The translations under genes and the position numbers were made by a program. From contig JAQWRY010000073.1 of assembly GCA_029243485.1 (NCBI GenBank), positions 83,468 through 147,467 on the forward strand: a stretch of DNA of 64,000 nt. The letters are read 5' to 3'. The notes beneath the pieces were generated by a model, which made no database searches, was not told the DNA's origin, and saw only the letters and a program-made list of their open reading frames with translations. Positions 63,904 to 64,000 of this stretch are shown here, piece by piece (within the stretch, counting starts at the first letter, position 1; each line of letters starts with the position of its first letter). Source of the DNA: Candidatus Binatia bacterium. Its GTDB lineage: Bacteria > Desulfobacterota > Binatia > UBA12015.

Positions 63904-64000
63904 CTAGCCCTGCGCGCGAGCGGCGGCGGCGAGGGCGTAGATGTCTTCGCGCGTTCTGGGCTCGGCGCGTGCGTCCGGGTCCGGTCGCGCCGTGAGGACC
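63904..64000 (-). CDS. C-terminal fragment of a gene that runs off the right edge
   Basis: The minus frame ends with TAG at 63906-63904 and reads EPRTREDIYALAAAARAQG at the end. At 31 residues it cannot be assigned. Confidence 0.35.
   Translation of the reverse strand, partial: VLTARPDPDARAEPRTREDIYALAAAARAQG

Overview
This is a very GC-rich bacterial chromosome segment with tightly packed genes, frequent 1-4 nt start/stop overlaps and many GTG starts. A PagL-like lipid A deacylase (9750-10448), several lipoproteins and a complete RecBCD set indicate a Gram-negative cell with an outer membrane. A classical menaquinone operon, a putative F420-type luciferase-fold oxidoreductase, an EgtD-EgtB fusion and a seven-transmembrane inactive-transglutaminase pair fit an uncultured lineage around the former Deltaproteobacteria (Myxococcota, Desulfobacterota or Binatota-like). 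That placement is inference. I saw no rRNA, tRNA, CRISPR array, insertion sequence, integrase or phage gene; the window reads as core chromosome dotted with decayed genes.

Layout. 1-8 kb: end of an unknown gene, an ABC-F ATPase, the remnant of a pectate lyase, a PD-(D/E)XK nuclease-like protein, a secreted subtilase, a lipoprotein hydrolase, a hotdog thioesterase, an RRM RNA-binding protein and a frameshifted DUF3313 lipoprotein gene. 8-16 kb: rmuC, pagL-like, a WYL regulator, a cysteine-cluster protein, a LytS-type histidine kinase, a thioesterase and a flippase-like membrane protein. 16-24.6 kb: a MerR regulator heading an overlapping seven-gene menaquinone operon (menG/ubiE-menF-menD-menH-menA-menC-menE; menB is absent here). 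24.7-32.6 kb: sulfatase-like protein, fatty-acid desaturase, alpha/beta hydrolase, an atypical sigma-like gene with a small partner, carboxylesterase, HAD phosphatase and a CheY-like protein.

32.7-39.4 kb: a monooxygenase-transglutaminase-LLM oxidoreductase operon, a limonene-epoxide-hydrolase-like protein, an MFS transporter and a family B DNA polymerase ending in a clamp-binding motif. 39.4-48.2 kb: a recC-recB-recD operon convergent with polB. 48.4-53.7 kb: an ArsB-like permease, then an ATP-grasp ligase and its seven-transmembrane inactive-transglutaminase partner beside an M48-like lipoprotein that has lost a zinc histidine, then a deleted and frameshifted MASE1 histidine kinase. 53.7-64 kb: an enolase-superfamily gene behind a fused EgtD-EgtB ergothioneine enzyme, a HEAT-repeat lipoprotein, ligA, a decayed beta-propeller gene, two tandem Hsp20 genes, a class V aminotransferase and a PTS-EIIA/zinc-ribbon fusion.

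The clearest functional units are menaquinone synthesis, RecBCD repair, ergothioneine synthesis (first two steps in one polypeptide) and the ATP-grasp/7TM-transglutaminase pair. Four genes are visibly eroded by deletions and frameshifts (pectate lyase, DUF3313, MASE1 kinase, beta-propeller); all four are exported or envelope-type products. The most unusual items are the EgtD-EgtB fusion, the ATP-grasp/7TM/M48-like set with the broken HExxH, the PTS-EIIA/zinc-ribbon fusion, the MerR gene inside the menaquinone operon and a likely ATT start for the RRM protein.
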